DNA of 64,000 nt from Lonicera japonica. Lineage: Eukaryota; Streptophyta; Magnoliopsida; Dipsacales; Caprifoliaceae. Under the pieces are notes generated by a model. The model was given only the letters and a program-made list of their open reading frames with translations. It was not told where the DNA came from and made no database searches. The position numbers were made by a program, and so were the translations under genes. Positions 47,148-59,778 of this stretch are shown here, in pieces; within the stretch, counting starts at the first letter, position 1; each line of letters opens with the position of its first letter. The stretch covers positions 42,650,099 to 42,714,098 of the forward strand of contig CM038470.1 in assembly GCA_021464415.1 (NCBI GenBank), read 5' to 3'.

Positions 47148-47690
47148 GGATAAATACACTTAGATAGTATGTTGTACACGTAAAAGTGATATTTAAATAC
47201 TTTGTATTGGTGACATCACAAAATTAATTAGTACCGGAAAAGAATATCATTTATTAGCTCATAAAATTATAACTCCAACTAAAAATTAATAGAGATAATG
47301 GGTTATAAGGACTCGCTCCGTAATGTTTTATAACTCTAAGGACGGACTTATGTTTATTAAAGGAAAGTAGTACTAATTTCATAATTTGGTTTTACAATAA
47401 GGACACTTTTCATAATATTAACTTATTTTAAGGAAAATGATAAATGTTGATGGACAAAAATACCCTAAACAATACCCCCTCTCTCTCTCTCTCAGCCCCT
47501 AAACAGTTGTATTATACCGATTTTAACTCAATTTATGCTAAATCTGTCCACCACCTCGTTCTCCGACCTCCTCGCCAATGATTCACCTCTTCCACCACCA
47601 GCACCCGACTCTCCAATCGTATCGCTGAGAGGAGCGCCGTTTTCTTATCTTTTTTTTTCTTTTCTGCAGGTGCAATCTTAAAACGGATAT
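47148..47690. other. Intergenic DNA, no gene seen
   Basis: AT-rich sequence with a short CT repeat at 47482-47496. No coding region is supported. Confidence 0.4.
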
Positions 47691-48075
47691 AACTTTTGAT
47701 CGAACCGTTGGATTGAGCTGATTTTTGGATATGTTGTTCGGAAAACAAAGTTACTAATATTTCTTAAAAAGATCAAGACAATTAGAGGTCATTTTGCTAT
47801 CGAAATCGACCAATTTCGACAGCCCAGCGGGATTTGTAAAAAAAATCTGATTATAACTCAATTTTTTTTGACGAACCCTTAATCAAAGATATGTAACTTT
47901 TGATCGAACTATTGGATTGGACTGATTTTTCGATATGTTGTTCAGAAGAAAAAGTTACTATAACTACAAGTAAAATCAAGACAATCAGACGCCTTTTTGC
48001 TATCGAAATTGACCAATTTCGATAGCCCAGCGGGATTTGAAAAAATAAAAAAACACGATCGTAACTCTTTTTTTT
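47691..48075. repeat. Two-copy ~204-bp tandem duplication
   Basis: AACTTTTGATCGAAC at 47691 recurs at 47895, followed in both copies by TTGGATTG, GATATGTTGTTC and CGACCAATTTCGA-like words and AGCCCAGCGGGATTTG. It passes directly into the GTGCTAAAA tandem block. Confidence 0.75.
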
Positions 48076-48079
48076 TATG

Positions 48080-48740
48080 AACCCTAAATCAAAGATATAG
48101 CACTATTCTAGTGTTGAAAAATTAGTGCTAAAACTATTTTAGCACCACGTGATTAGTTACTTTGGACAAAAATGGTGCTAAATATATTTTAGCACATTGA
48201 TGTGTAGAATTGGATGATATGCTAAAATTATTTAGCACCTTCAATTTAGTTATATGTGTTCACAAGTAGTTCTAAAACCTTTTTAGTACCATTCTAGCAT
48301 TGGGCAATTGGTGCTAAAACTATTTTAGCACCATGTAATTAGTTACTTTGAATAAAAATTGTGTTAAATATGTTTTAGCACCTTGATGTGTAGAATTGGA
48401 TGGGGTGCTAAATCTGTTTAGCACCTTCAATTTAGTTATATGTATTTACTTGTGGTGCTAAAACCTTTTTAGCATCATTCTAGTGTTGGACAATTGGTAT
48501 TAAAACTGTTTTTGCACCATGTGATTAATTACTTTGGACAAAAATGCTGCTAAATCTGTTTTAGCACCTTGATGTGTAGAATTGGATAGGGTGCTAAAAC
48601 TGTTTAGCACCTTCAGTTTAGTTATATGTGTTCACATGTGGTGTTAAAACCTTTTTTGCACCATTTTAGTATTGGACAATTGGTGCTAAAACTGTTTTAA
48701 CACTATGTAATTAGTTAATTTGGAAAAAATTGTGCTAATT
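48080..48740. repeat. Tandem block of ~185-bp units rich in GTGCTAAAA / TTTTAGCAC
   Basis: About 3.5 diverged units start near 48108, 48292, 48480 and 48665. Each has several inverted pairs such as GGTGCTAAAACTGTTTTAGCA, giving small hairpins, plus TTAGTTATATGTGTTCAC and GATGTGTAGAATTGGATG. No coding potential. It resembles the subterminal arrays of DNA transposons, but no terminal repeats were identified. Confidence 0.8.
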
Positions 48741-48749
48741 TCAAGGCTT

Positions 48750-49339
48750 GTTCATGGTTTTTAGCTTTAACATGAAAAAAAATAATAAAATGTCTTACTG
48801 GATCATATGCACGTACGTAGTCTCGTATAATATAATTCCCACTCATTTTTAATTCAAACATTTGCCCTGATTTATATATATATGGGGATTGATTTTAATT
48901 CAATCTTTCAGTAAGTCACACATAATAGCATCAGTAATTGATTCGTGGTTTGAGTTAAGGACAAATTATGATACTAAAGAAAGGGCATTAGTGTCTTTTT
49001 TGTGTAGTGTCCTTAATTTACATTGCTAATTTATAAGTGTCCTTTACAATTATATTATTATTGGAATTGGCCCTTATGCCCAATTGTCCCAAATTAATAA
49101 CACTAAAATTATAAAATTTATATTGTTTTAGTTACCAATAAAAATAATTTTATCATCAAATATAAATCACAGGTGAGTAATGGAACGAAAGTATTGTCAA
49201 AATTCTAGTTGAAAAAAATCTAGTGTCATTGGGTACAGATCCATCTTTTATTCTCATTGCCAAAATTACAAGCCCTCAAGTGATACGAGTTTTCAAGAAC
49301 AAACTATTATTATATATAAATATAAGGGAGGGTCATGTT
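48750..49339. other. Intergenic DNA, no gene seen
   Basis: AT-rich flank between the tandem block and the copia element. Confidence 0.4.
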
Positions 49340-49344
49340 ATATA

Positions 49345-49521
49345 TGTTGACAAATAACGAGATAGATGAGAGAATTTGTTGTAGATTGAATGAATACAAT
49401 GTGCCTTATATAGGGATGAAAAATGGAACAAACAAGCCTTAATTCTAGCCATGTTTTAAGGAAAAAAAGAGAAAGTGAATTATTCCAAATTTATACATAT
49501 CTTTGACTACATTTTATAATA
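49345..49521 (-). repeat. 3' LTR of the copia element
   Basis: 177 bp. It shares GAATTTGTTGTAGATTGAAT and the rest with the 5' LTR; the purine tract lies at 49522-49540. Confidence 0.88.
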
Positions 49522-49528
49522 CTCCTCC

Positions 49529-52500
49529 TCAAGTTGGCATACATATATCAAACATGCCCAACTTGCTAATCAACTTGGTGAAAACCTTTCTTGTCACGGC
49601 CTTTGTAAGTATATCAGCTAACTGATCTTCAGAGCGCAGATGAGGAACATAAATAACTTTCTCTTCTAACTTCTCTTTGATGAAGAACCTATCCACTTTA
49701 ACATGTTTTGTTCTATCATGTTGAACTGGATTATGTGCGATATTACATGTTGCCTTGTTATCACAATGTAGCACCATGGGTTCTGTCGGAGGAAAACCGA
49801 GATCTGTCAGTAGTAGTTTTAACCACAATAATTCTTGAATACCAACTGCCATTCCTTGATATTCTGCTTCTGCGCTTAATCAGGACTACATTTTGCTTCT
49901 TACTCCTCCAAATGACCAAATTCCCTCCAACAAATGTGAAGTACCCTGATGTAGACCTTCTGTCACATATATTACATGCCCAATCAGCATCAGTGTATCC
50001 TTCAACTTTAAGAAAATCTTCATTTTTCTGAAATAGGATTCCATTTCCAGGAGTTGCTTTGAGATAACTAATAATTCTCATAACTGCCTGCATATGCTTC
50101 TCCCCTGGATTATGCATGAATTGACTGACAATACTCAATGCATATGATATATCAGGCCTTGTATGTGCTAGATACATCAATCTTCCTACCAATCTCTGAT
50201 AGCGCCCTTTATCAACAGGTACTTGATTTGTTTCGACCTCTAACTTCAATCCTTCCTCCATTGGGGTCTCTGCCGGTTAACAAGCGGACATTCCGGTTTC
50301 ACTTAGTAAGTCTAAGGCATACTTTCTCTGAGAAAGAAAGATGCCTTTCGATGATCTAGACACCTCGATTCCCAAAAAATACGTTAAGTTTCCCAGATCT
50401 TTCATCTCAAATTCCTAAGATAAGAGTTTCTTCAATGCTTGTTGTTCTCGAGGATCATTTCATGTGAGCACCATGTCATCTACATAAACGATAAGTGCCG
50501 TAATCTTCTCATGACTTTTCTTCTAAAATAAAGTATGATCAGAATTACTCTGACTATACCCAAACTGCCTTATTGATTTCGCGAATCTCCCAAACCAGGC
50601 TTTGGGGGATTGTTTTAGTCCATACAAAGATTTTTTTAACTTGCAGACTTTATGCGTATGCTCAACCGGGATCTCATATCCAGGTGGAAACTCCATATAA
50701 ACCTCCTCCTCTAACTCCTCATGTAAGAAGGCATTTTTTACATCGAACTGTTGTAAACACCAGCCCAAGTTTGTAGCTAATGAGAGTAATACCCGCACAG
50801 TATTGATCTTTGCCACAGGCTCAAATGTCTCTAGATAATCAATCCCATGTGTTTGTGTATAGCCTTTTGCAACCAATCTTGCTTTGAATCTCTCGATTGT
50901 TCCATCAGCTTTAAATTTCACAGTGTACACCCACTTGCAACCCACCTTCTTTTTTCCTACTGGTAATTCGGTCAATTCCCATGTGTCATTTTTCAACAAA
51001 GACTTCATCTCCTCATCTATTGCTGATTTCCACTTAGGATTACATAAGGCTTCCTGCACACTGTTAGGAATAAATATAGAAGATAATTGATTCACAAAGG
51101 ATTTGTTAGATGCAGATAACCGATCATAAGACACATAATTACTCATAGGATACTTGGCTTTACTGGTAAAGTCTGGGTCATATGTAGGTTTAGGTACACC
51201 CCTATTTGCTTGGTTAGGAAGTTGCTTTATAGGAATAAAAGAAGATGATACCTGGGAGGACTCAGTTTCAAGGATATTTGAAGTGAATGATTGGTTGTTT
51301 GCGTTAGGCGGAGACGGGGACGGCACAACTTCATTCGAAAAAGTTTCTGCTGTTTTCATATCCGGAGATGACGTGATTTCGGTTGTTTCTGCTGCTTGTG
51401 GTGAACTGGAAATCAACGTTGGAACTACATCTATTGAGCTTATCTCTTCCTCATTTATATTTCCAAGTATCTGAACTTCCTTACAATGCTCCTCCTGAGG
51501 TTCAGTCCGGTGAAAGTACATAGTTTCTTCATGAAATGTCACATCCATAGTGACATACAGTTTTTGTGTGGGAGGATGATAACACCGATACCCCTTTTGA
51601 GAAGATGCATACCCTACAAAGACGCACTTGAGAGTGCGAGGTTCAAGCTTGTTCCGTTGTTCCTTTGGTAAGTGGACGAATGTAACACATCCAAACACCC
51701 GGGGAGGAAGATTTGATACGCTGGGAGCTAAGACAAACTTAGCTAAGACTTCGAAGGGTGTCTGAAAATCAAGTATAGCTGAGGGGAGGCGGTTTACGAA
51801 ATGGACAGCTGAAGAGAGTGCTTCACCCCAATACGGGTTGGTGTGTGTGCGCCGATCAATGATGCCCGAACTATTTCCAATAATTGACGATTTTTTCGTC
51901 CGGCAACCCTATTCTATTGAGGAGTATTAGGACATGTAGTCTGATGAATAATCCCATGAAGTTTGAAGTATGCCTGTAACGCAGTACTCATATATTCACC
52001 TCCATTATCACTTCAAAGAACTTGAATAGTAGCGTTATATTGTGTACTGATCTGTTTATGGAATCCTTGAAACAAGCTACTAACTTCGCTTTTGGATTTC
52101 ATGGGACAAACCCACGTCATTCGAGTGCAATCATCAATGAACGTGACAAACCATCGTATACCACTTAAAGAAGACATGTGAGATGGGCCCCACACATCAG
52201 AATGAATAATCATAAATGGAACTGGACTTTTACTCAATGAAGGTTTAAAGGAGGTACGATGGCTTTTACCCAATTCACAAATCTCACAATGAAAAACAGA
52301 ATAATCAACTTTATTAACTAAACGGGGAAAGAGTTTTTTTAAGTAACCAAACGATGCGTGTCCGAACTGACGGTGCCATAACCAAAGTTCATCTGCAATC
52401 TTCTTTTCAAAGGTACTAGTGTGTAAGGCCTTGTGCAAGCGATCTGTGTTTTTTAACTCCAAGTCCAGGTAGTACAATTTTCCGTGCCTAACGCCATAAC

Positions 52501-53806
52501 CAATCGTCTTCTTCGTCTGAATATCCTTAAAAACACAATGAGAAGGCCAAAAGGTGACAACATAGTGTAAGGCATTAGTTATTTGAGCAACAGATAATAG
52601 ATTATAATCTAAGGATAGTACTACTAAGACGGAGCTTAGGTTCAGGGTGTCTGATAGATTGACTGCCCCTTTTCTTATTACAGGAACTGAAGCACCATTA
52701 GCTGTGGAAACAAAGGTCTGAGATGATGGGGTTAACGGAATTACCATTTTGGAATTGGATGTCATATGATCAGTGGCACCCGAATCAATTACCCATGTAT
52801 TATTCAAAACAGAGACAGAATGTAAAACCGTACCTGATGTACTCGTGGTGGTAAGTAAGCCTGAGGCCTGTTTGTTACCTCCCTCTGTGGTCTGACCTGT
52901 TCTGCAATTGCGAGAATCCTTCCACCAATCCGGGTAGCCAATGATTTCATAGCAACCCTTTTTCGAGTGTCCCGTAAGTCCACAGACAGAGCATAGAGGG
53001 TACTTAGAGGTCAAACCCCGAGAATCATTCAGCCGGTTACCAGAGCCGGATCGTTTCTCTAAATTGCGCCAATTGGAATTGGAGGGGACTTGATTACGGG
53101 CTACCATAGCTGCAGTGTCTGTCGTGGTGTCCATTGTTTGTCATCGAAGAGCTTCTGGACGAACCAAGGCATATACTGCTTCTAGTTCTAGAACTGGATC
53201 CTTTCGCAAAATCTCACCCCGAATCTGTTCAAGTTCATTATCCAATCCGGCAAGAAAAATGTGAACTCGCAAGCGTTGAATTGATCTCCTGTAAGACTCC
53301 ACATCATTAGGGTTTTTCATAACTACCTTATCACGGTGGTCCAACTCGCTGAATATCTCTGTCAGCTTCCCATAGAACTCAGATATTGATCACCCACCTT
53401 GTTTAGCAGTGAAGGCCCGTTAGTTCAAAGAAAAAACTTGTAGTTCATCAGCCCCGTCATGAAACGCCATAGACAGTGATTTCCAGATCTCACGCGCCGT
53501 AGGAATACGAATATAACATTTCATGATTTCCGGTTTCATTGACATTAAGAGCCAGCATTTTACTCGTTGGTTATCAGGAGACCATTTATCGTATTCTGGT
53601 GTTCCTTCTTTTGGAATTGAGGTTGAACCCTAAATAAAAGAGAATTTTTGTTTCTCTGCGATGTGCATCTCCATGAGTTGAGATCATATATCATAGTTGG
53701 TCTCATCCAATAGAAGGCTGATATTGAATGAAGAACCCTCAGTTTGAATAATGAGAGGAGAATCCTTTGTGGATGATCCGGTCATAGTTGTGAGGTTGAA
53801 CGCCAT
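49529..53806 (-). pseudogene. Copia gag-pol pseudogene
   Basis: The gag ATG lies at 53806 (MAFNLTTMTGSS). A CCHC zinc knuckle CSVCGLTGHSKKGC is encoded near 52970. Protease WVIDSGATDHMT lies near 52780, and integrase (WLWHRQFGH, CEICELGKSHR, HSDVWGP) at 52380-52100. RT includes FKARLVAKGYTQTHGIDYLE, AFLHEELEEEVYMEFPPGYE and a YVDDM motif near 50490. RNase H includes GYTDADWA and, at 49850-49529, VLHCDNKATCNIAHNPVQHD. The frame is broken by in-frame stops in gag, a TGA near 53142, a TGA at about 52011 (before SDNGGEY), stops near 50520 and 50270, and a frameshift at about 49885 beside AEAEY. Several stops look like CGA to TGA changes, as expected from deamination of methylated CpG. Confidence 0.9.
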
Positions 53807-54436
53807 TGAGGGAGACTGAATACGGAACAATCGAGATAAAATCTGGAAATTCTAAGGCCGTGGATGTGTTCAGAACGTCGAAAAAAATAAAAATGCCAAG
53901 AAGGGGTTTTTTTTTTTGTCAACAGTCAATGGTGACATGGCAGGGTGATGTGACAGTGACTAGGCAAGAATGACGTGGCAGTAGGGCTGTGTGGCAAAGA
54001 TGGGTCAATGACGCGGCGTTGTTCTGGTAATGATGTGGCGCTTGTGTCTCAATGACGTGGCAGTTGCGTGGCGCTTACGTGTCAGTGATGTGGCAATGAC
54101 GTGTCAGCCACATGGTGGTGATATGGCAGTTGCAATTTTTTTTGTAAAGAAATAGAGAAAAATAAAATGCTATTGGTAGGAATCGAACCTTGCACTAAGC
54201 TATGGTTACCTAATAGTCTTGCCAGCCAAGCTGAATGCTTCATTGATAATTATTTGGACGTGGTTGTATTTGAACAGGTTTGCTGCGTAAAGTCTGATTC
54301 GAGTGGTGTTTGGACGCGTATTTGATTTGTTTGATAATGGTGATAGGTGTGGTGGCTGGTGGCGAGGTTGTGTGGTGGTTGGTGGCGGGGTCGTGGTGGC
54401 TAGTGGCGAGGTTGTGGTGGCTGGGCTAATGGTTTC

Positions 54437-54448
54437 GCTCTGATACCA
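54437..54448 (-). other. Primer-binding site (initiator tRNA-Met)
   Basis: TGGTATCAGAGC directly inside the 5' LTR on the minus strand; the standard copia minus-strand primer site. Confidence 0.9.
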
Positions 54449-54615
54449 TGTTGACAAATAGAGAGACAGAGAGAGAATTTGTTGTAGATTGAATGAATAC
54501 AATGTCCCTTATATAGGGATGAAAAATGGAACAAACAAGCCTTAATTCTAGCCATGTTTTAAGAGAAAGTGAATTATTCCAAATCTATACATATCTTTGA
54601 CTACACTTTATAATA
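54449..54615 (-). repeat. 5' LTR of the copia element
   Basis: 167 bp, flanked on the right by ATATA. It ends (minus strand) in TTGTCAACA next to the primer site. Confidence 0.88.
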
Positions 54616-54620
54616 ATATA

Positions 54621-55320
54621 TACCTTGTGTAAAATAAAAAAAGTTTTACATTCACCAATAACTTTCACTTCATTTCATAATTTATCAATCTAACCGTTAA
54701 ATTAATTTATTATAATATTTCAAATATATGTGCAAAAAATTATTGTAATTGGCGATGCATAAGCCGCTCATCATAATAATGTTATATATATAGTGGAATA
54801 TGAACTTTACAAAAATTGAGTAAAAGTAAATATAATGATTATATAGTTACAAATAGTAATTTGATTAATTTGAAACTTTGCATAATTGATAAACATCATA
54901 AAAATAGCTTATTTAACGGTGGAATGGATAAATTATGAATATGAGAAAAAAAAAATTATGAATAGGTATAAAACTTCTTAATCCTACATCAATATAATTT
55001 AAACATACACCATATATATATATATGTGTGTGTGTTTCTTCTCCCGCGTGTAGTGATAAACTCGTGATGTAGATGTACAAGTCAAGATTCAATATGACTT
55101 GTTTTATCTTCTCAACTTGGCTTGTATTATAAGATAAAAATAATATATAACATGACAGAAAGTTTGTGGAAGAAAAATCAAAATTCCATCCTTCACCAAA
55201 CTGCCCACAAAGTTCAAATAATTCAAGCTTTGTTTCTTTTTGTTTCTTTTGGGCTCTTCTCCTCCAATATATTTTCATATTCCTCTTTTTTTCTTAGTTA
55301 TAAAATCTTTAAAATTAGCT
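54621..55320. other. AT-rich intergenic DNA, no gene seen
   Basis: Contains a short TA/TG microsatellite at 55012-55033. It may include the promoter of the small gene that follows. Confidence 0.4.
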
Positions 55321-55349
55321 AGCTAGCCAGAGATATGATCGAGATGAAA

Positions 55350-55722
55350 ATGGAAGGTTTGATCCCAATGGTATACGATAGAATTAAGAAGAACAGGAGT
55401 ACAGGACTCACCGGCAATACGAGTTTCTCACCTCTTCCTCTTCCATATGTCCGGTAATGCGCTTGAAAGTTACGACGATATCTCGAACTTTTACCCCAAC
55501 GCGAGCTGCTACAATTGCATGTCAACACCAACACGTTGGGAGAATAAAATTACATTGAAAGATCAATTCTTTACGGATCGGAGTAATATAATCAGTGACC
55601 AACACCACCGGAGGCACAAGTCTGTCGGAGCCGGTGGCAGCTTGCCGGAAAGTAGTATCAAGTCCAAGCAACTTTTGCGGTTTAGGAGCCACAAAATGTT
55701 CTCATGCATCTCCGGTGCCTAA
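55350..55722 (+). pseudogene. Small uncharacterised plant protein gene with frameshifts
   Basis: ATG at 55350 opens MEGLIPMVYDRIKKNRS. In a second frame HRQYEFL follows, and in a third SGNALESYDDISNFYPNAS continues to HHRRHKSVGAGGS and the C-terminus KQLLRFRSHKMFSCISGA (stop at 55720-55722). This start and end match, from memory, a family of short (~100 aa) uncharacterised plant proteins beginning MEGLIP and ending RFRSHRMFSC(V/I)(T/S)GA. The first frame break coincides with an 8-bp tandem duplication (AGTACAGG region, 55397-55409); the second is a one-base change near 55445. Either it is a recent pseudogene, or the breaks are assembly errors in a real gene. The other domain content is unknown. 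Confidence 0.6.
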
Positions 55723-57242
55723 AAGCTGTATGTGTTATTATCCATCTTTACATCCTTAAGTTGGTCCATGAAATTGCATTTTTGCCATTATAATTCATAA
55801 AGTTCGATCCCGTTTTCATTTTATTCCAAAATCAAACATCTATATGTATATATGGAGATTACTTAGGGTTAGGTAAATATCTCTGCTGGGTATGGCCGAC
55901 ACTAAGTGGCCATCTCCATTGCAGTCGGGTCAAGCCCATGCAATATATTAACAGTTTCTCGGACGAAAAATAACACGTGTGACTGACATGGCTTGATCAA
56001 AGTGACACAAGTTATTTTTCATCCAAGAAACAGATTGCAGGTTAAATTTTTTATTAAAGTGATGATTAGATCAAGAATTTTAGGAATGAAAGCGAATGCG
56101 AACAACTTTGAAGGTGTAAAGTGTAAATAACTCCTATTATCCTTAATGGCATAGAATTAAGGTCGTGTATGCAAATGTACGTTTACTTTTCTGAGTTTGA
56201 AGTTTGTTCTGTTTATATATATATATATATATATTTTATTTTTTTTAAAGAAAAGGAAAGTTTGTTCTGTTTATATTCGTTTAAAGAAGCACACAAAGTA
56301 GTGTTTTTTAATTTTTCCTTTTTAATTTTTTATTATAAGAAGGGTGCACTTGCATTGCTTTTTTGTCCATGGTGCAGGGGAGGGGAAGGTGCTAAGAATA
56401 TCACCATTATTAATGCATTAACCATGAATTTAGCTATTTTCTGGATTTTAAAAAAAGTTTTCAAACAAAACTGTATTGTTGCCTTGTCTAAGAGTCCACT
56501 ATTTCTTCATAGAATATTTCAGATTAATATCCCAGTTTCTTTTTGGGTACATAATTAACATATATGGTTAAGATCCGTCTGTATAAGGACCACCTTTTTA
56601 GCGACAAACTTTGCCAAAACATTTGGATATGTTTCAATAAGGAAAACTCATCACTAAAAGTGTGATCCATATATATGACAACACGCACACATATCCTCGC
56701 TATATATATATATCTCAAATTATTCTCGTTGTATGTATATCAAATCTTATGATGGTAAATAAATTTTGTTTTTAAATAATGAGTAGAATAATATTTTCTT
56801 AAAAAAGTGTAAACAAAATATACATTTATAAGCATCTACAAGGGTTTAAATTAAAATGAAATAATTAATCGTACGGCTATTGACATGCACTTGAAACAAG
56901 TATTTTAACACATAAATATGTTTTTTAGTGATACTTTTAATGCTTTTGTTGGGGCACTTTACCGCACTTGTTATAGATTTTTTATTGGACTTCTAATAAC
57001 CATACCCTTAATAAATTATTAAAATATTAATAAATTTGGGCTAAATTTCATTGGTAGGCTAGTTTGAAACTATTTAATGGTGGTAAGTAAGATACTATAG
57101 CTCCACTCTTTTGGGAGTTTGTTTTATTTATTTTAGAGTCTTTTAAATAGTAATTTTGGTCTCATTAGGATTCCTAGTTTAGTTGTATAGTTTAATTAAT
57201 TGATCCAGGTTCTTGTTTGATTGCATTATTTCTACCTCTATA
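55723..57242. other. AT-rich intergenic DNA, no gene seen
   Basis: No coding region is supported. TA microsatellites lie at 56214-56234 and 56701-56712. AGTGAC/GTCACTAAA words hint at old DNA-transposon remnants. Confidence 0.4.
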
Positions 57243-57245
57243 TAA

Positions 57246-57604
57246 GAGTATTTTCGATGGAATACTCAAAATTAGATGATAAGCATTTGAATATTCATTA
57301 AATATGTTGTTAGAGTCAATAATCATGTGCTATACAATGATTAATTTTTCACAATAGTCATATTTTAATTTTAAAGATAAGCATGAGTGAAAATTTATCC
57401 AAATGTAAAATGATTATCTTTAGCTTTTCTTTTGATTAATAAAATAAGTGGGACCAACATTTTGATTATTAAGAAAGAACTTTAGTTTTCATTATTGATT
57501 AACTTGTTGATAAGATTTAATTACCATTGGGGTTTATTTTTTTAGCAATATCGTTAAAAATGATTATCCTTGTTATATTATTTGATATGCTATTAGAGAT
57601 GCTT
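57246..57604. mobile_element. Harbinger-like MITE, second copy
   Basis: It starts GAGTATTTTCGATGG and ends GATGCTT, with TAA duplications at 57243-57245 and 57605-57607. It matches the copy in kinase intron 8 (41186-41574) through most of its length. Confidence 0.75.
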
Positions 57605-57607
57605 TAA

Positions 57608-58779
57608 GAATGCTTAGTCTTATATCATGATCTAGAGAATTTTCCCAAATTCTATAGCAAAGGCCTCAATTTCACATCACATATGTGAGTCTATTAAGAA
57701 TACTCATGTAGTAGTACCCCACTCTACATAGATAAATAGAAATCATTAAGAGTTTGTAAAAAAATAAAAATAGAGTAAAAAACTCAACCTTTCCACACTT
57801 CAGGATATCATGATTTGTAGGGATGAGTTTTAAAAAACACGATTTCCATAATATCACTATGTAACTTGTTACTACCCCTTGAACATGTTTCTTGGTATTA
57901 ACGGTCTACAGGTTGGGTTACCATTACTGTAACTCAACTTTCAATAGGCTCAATCCCAATCCTTTTCTAGGTGTAGAATGCACTATTCCTTTCGTCAAAT
58001 GATTAGCTTGGTTCTCATCGGTTCAAAACAACCTATTCTTACAACCCTAGTAATAAAAACTATTTAACTATGTTGCTCTTGCCATTACAAAAATAGTTTA
58101 ATTTGTTTGCAATAGTTGCAGCTCCATTACTATGGATTAGTGACTGGTATCAATCTCACCCGTATAAGGGTATCTAGCAATAGGTTTCTCGATTATTATG
58201 CCTCCTTACTAGCCTTACCTAGTGAAAACATATAGATGTTTTTCAAAAGAAAATTACAACCATATATCGTCAGTGTGTCCTTATGGAAGCGGAAAACATA
58301 AGATTCATGTTTCTTTAAAGAGAGATCCTTTTAATATCACAATGGTGCTTCGCATTAGGCCTACTCACAAATAATAATTAATTGGCGGAATGAATATATG
58401 AATTATAATAGATATGACAAATTATCTCCACATACATTGCATATCTTGCACAATCTATTTCTTTTCAACACAATATATATATAGAATTGTATAAAAATAT
58501 ATTTCTGTAATGAACATGATTCCTAACCATGACCAAATAACGAATAAAAAAAATCACAAAGAAACCTAATAAATTAAAAGGCAAATTGACTAGGTTCCTT
58601 CTCTAAAACATTTTATGCCAAAATATTTTAGTAAAAGGGCTATCCTCGTTAACATGATAAATGTTAGAAACAGAGATCAATATTATCTAAGCATAAGTAT
58701 ATAATAATGTAAACAATATTTTTTGCAAAAACATGCATTTGTGAATGCTAGATAATTCGAATGGGTCCAAAGAGACTAA

Positions 58780-58821
<42 letters not shown>

Positions 58822-58853
58822 CAAGTTACTCAAATAAAATCCTCACTAAATTC
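57608..58853. other. Intergenic DNA with a (TA)n microsatellite
   Basis: (TA)n runs from about 58784 to 58819, immediately before the LINE remnant. No gene is seen. Confidence 0.5.
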
Positions 58854-59778
58854 TTGAAGGTGTCTTGGGGTACGTGCATTCCCCCAAAGATTAGATTCTG
58901 TTGGTGGAAAATTTGTAAATTGGCCTTGGCTAATAAAGAAAAACTTTGGGTTAGAAATTGTAGTCCTCCCCTTTGCCCAAGGTGTAGTATTGAAAAAGAG
59001 AATGTTGGTTTTCCCTTCAGTCCCGAGGGTGTTGTTAATGTTCTTCAGTGGGCCAATGATGTTGTGAATGAGGCTCCTTCTTTTCCTCAAGCCCGTGAAA
59101 TGATTGGTCTCATTTCCGTGATTTGTTCGGCGATTTGGAAGTCGAGGAATCTCCCTATTTTTTAAAACAAGGACAACTCTAGTGCTAGAGTGGTTGAGAA
59201 GGCCAAAGAATGGCTAGTTGAATTTTTGCAGCTTCAGAATCTCTCAATTGCCCCTTCATCTGTGACTGAGTCAGTCAATTCTGGGCATCTCAGTGGCTCC
59301 CATGTGGTGTTTTGTGATGCAGCCTTCAAAAGTGTCTCTAAGGTAGCAGCTTTTGGGTGCGCCCTTTTTGATCCAACGGGTAAACATTGTGATGGTTCGG
59401 ACAAAAGCATTCAAGCTAATTATGTGTTGATGGCTGAAATTGCCATTAAAGAAGTTTGAAGATTGGCGATTGTGACGAATTTATCTGCTGTGACCATAGC
59501 CAATGATTGTCATCCCCTCATCTCGATTCTTTTGGCTGACCTTGCGCCATCATGGGAGGTTGCTGCAATCATTGCAGATATTAAAATTTTGGCTTTTTAG
59601 TTGGGTTTTTGTTCACAAAAGCCGCAACAAAGTGGCTCATTGGATAGCAAAATCTACTTCCTCTAAGTCCATTCCAGCTAATTGGGTTGCTTCTCCACCT
59701 GAGGAGCTCTTTCTTGTTGGATTGTGTTTTGCTGTAGTTTTTGTTTGGTTGTTTTCTTGTCCAAAACAAAAGGTTTGA
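58854..59778 (+). pseudogene. LINE-type remnant: zinc-binding RT tail and RNase H
   Basis: The first part (KVSWGTCIPPKIRFCWWK, then a CPRC motif) matches the Trp/Cys-rich region after the reverse transcriptase of plant LINEs and related genes. It is followed by an internal deletion. The second part (HVVFCDAAFKSVSKVAAFGC, AEIAIKEV, then TIANDC, and NKVAHWIAKS) matches an RNase H domain with the Asp of FCDAA and Glu of AEIAI. Stops at 59162-59164 and 59457-59459 and a frameshift near 59590 break the frame. It could also be an orphan RNase H-like gene remnant of the same origin. Confidence 0.75.

Larger units (their letters stand above)
49345..54615 (-). mobile_element. Structurally complete Ty1/copia retrotransposon with decayed coding region
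   Basis: The 3' LTR is 49345-49521 and the 5' LTR 54449-54615 (177 and 167 bp, near-identical apart from a short indel). The duplication ATATA is exact at 49340-49344 and 54616-54620. The primer-binding site TGGTATCAGAGC (minus strand, 54437-54448) is complementary to initiator tRNA-Met, and a purine-rich tract CTTGAGGAGGAG lies beside the 3' LTR. Domain order gag, protease, integrase, RT, RNase H is that of copia. On the minus strand the LTR starts TATTATAAA instead of the canonical TG and ends CAACA. Confidence 0.9.

Noticed and set aside
51154..51474. Plus-strand ORF across the copia element
   Set aside because: Antisense of the linker between integrase and RT in the minus-strand copia pol.
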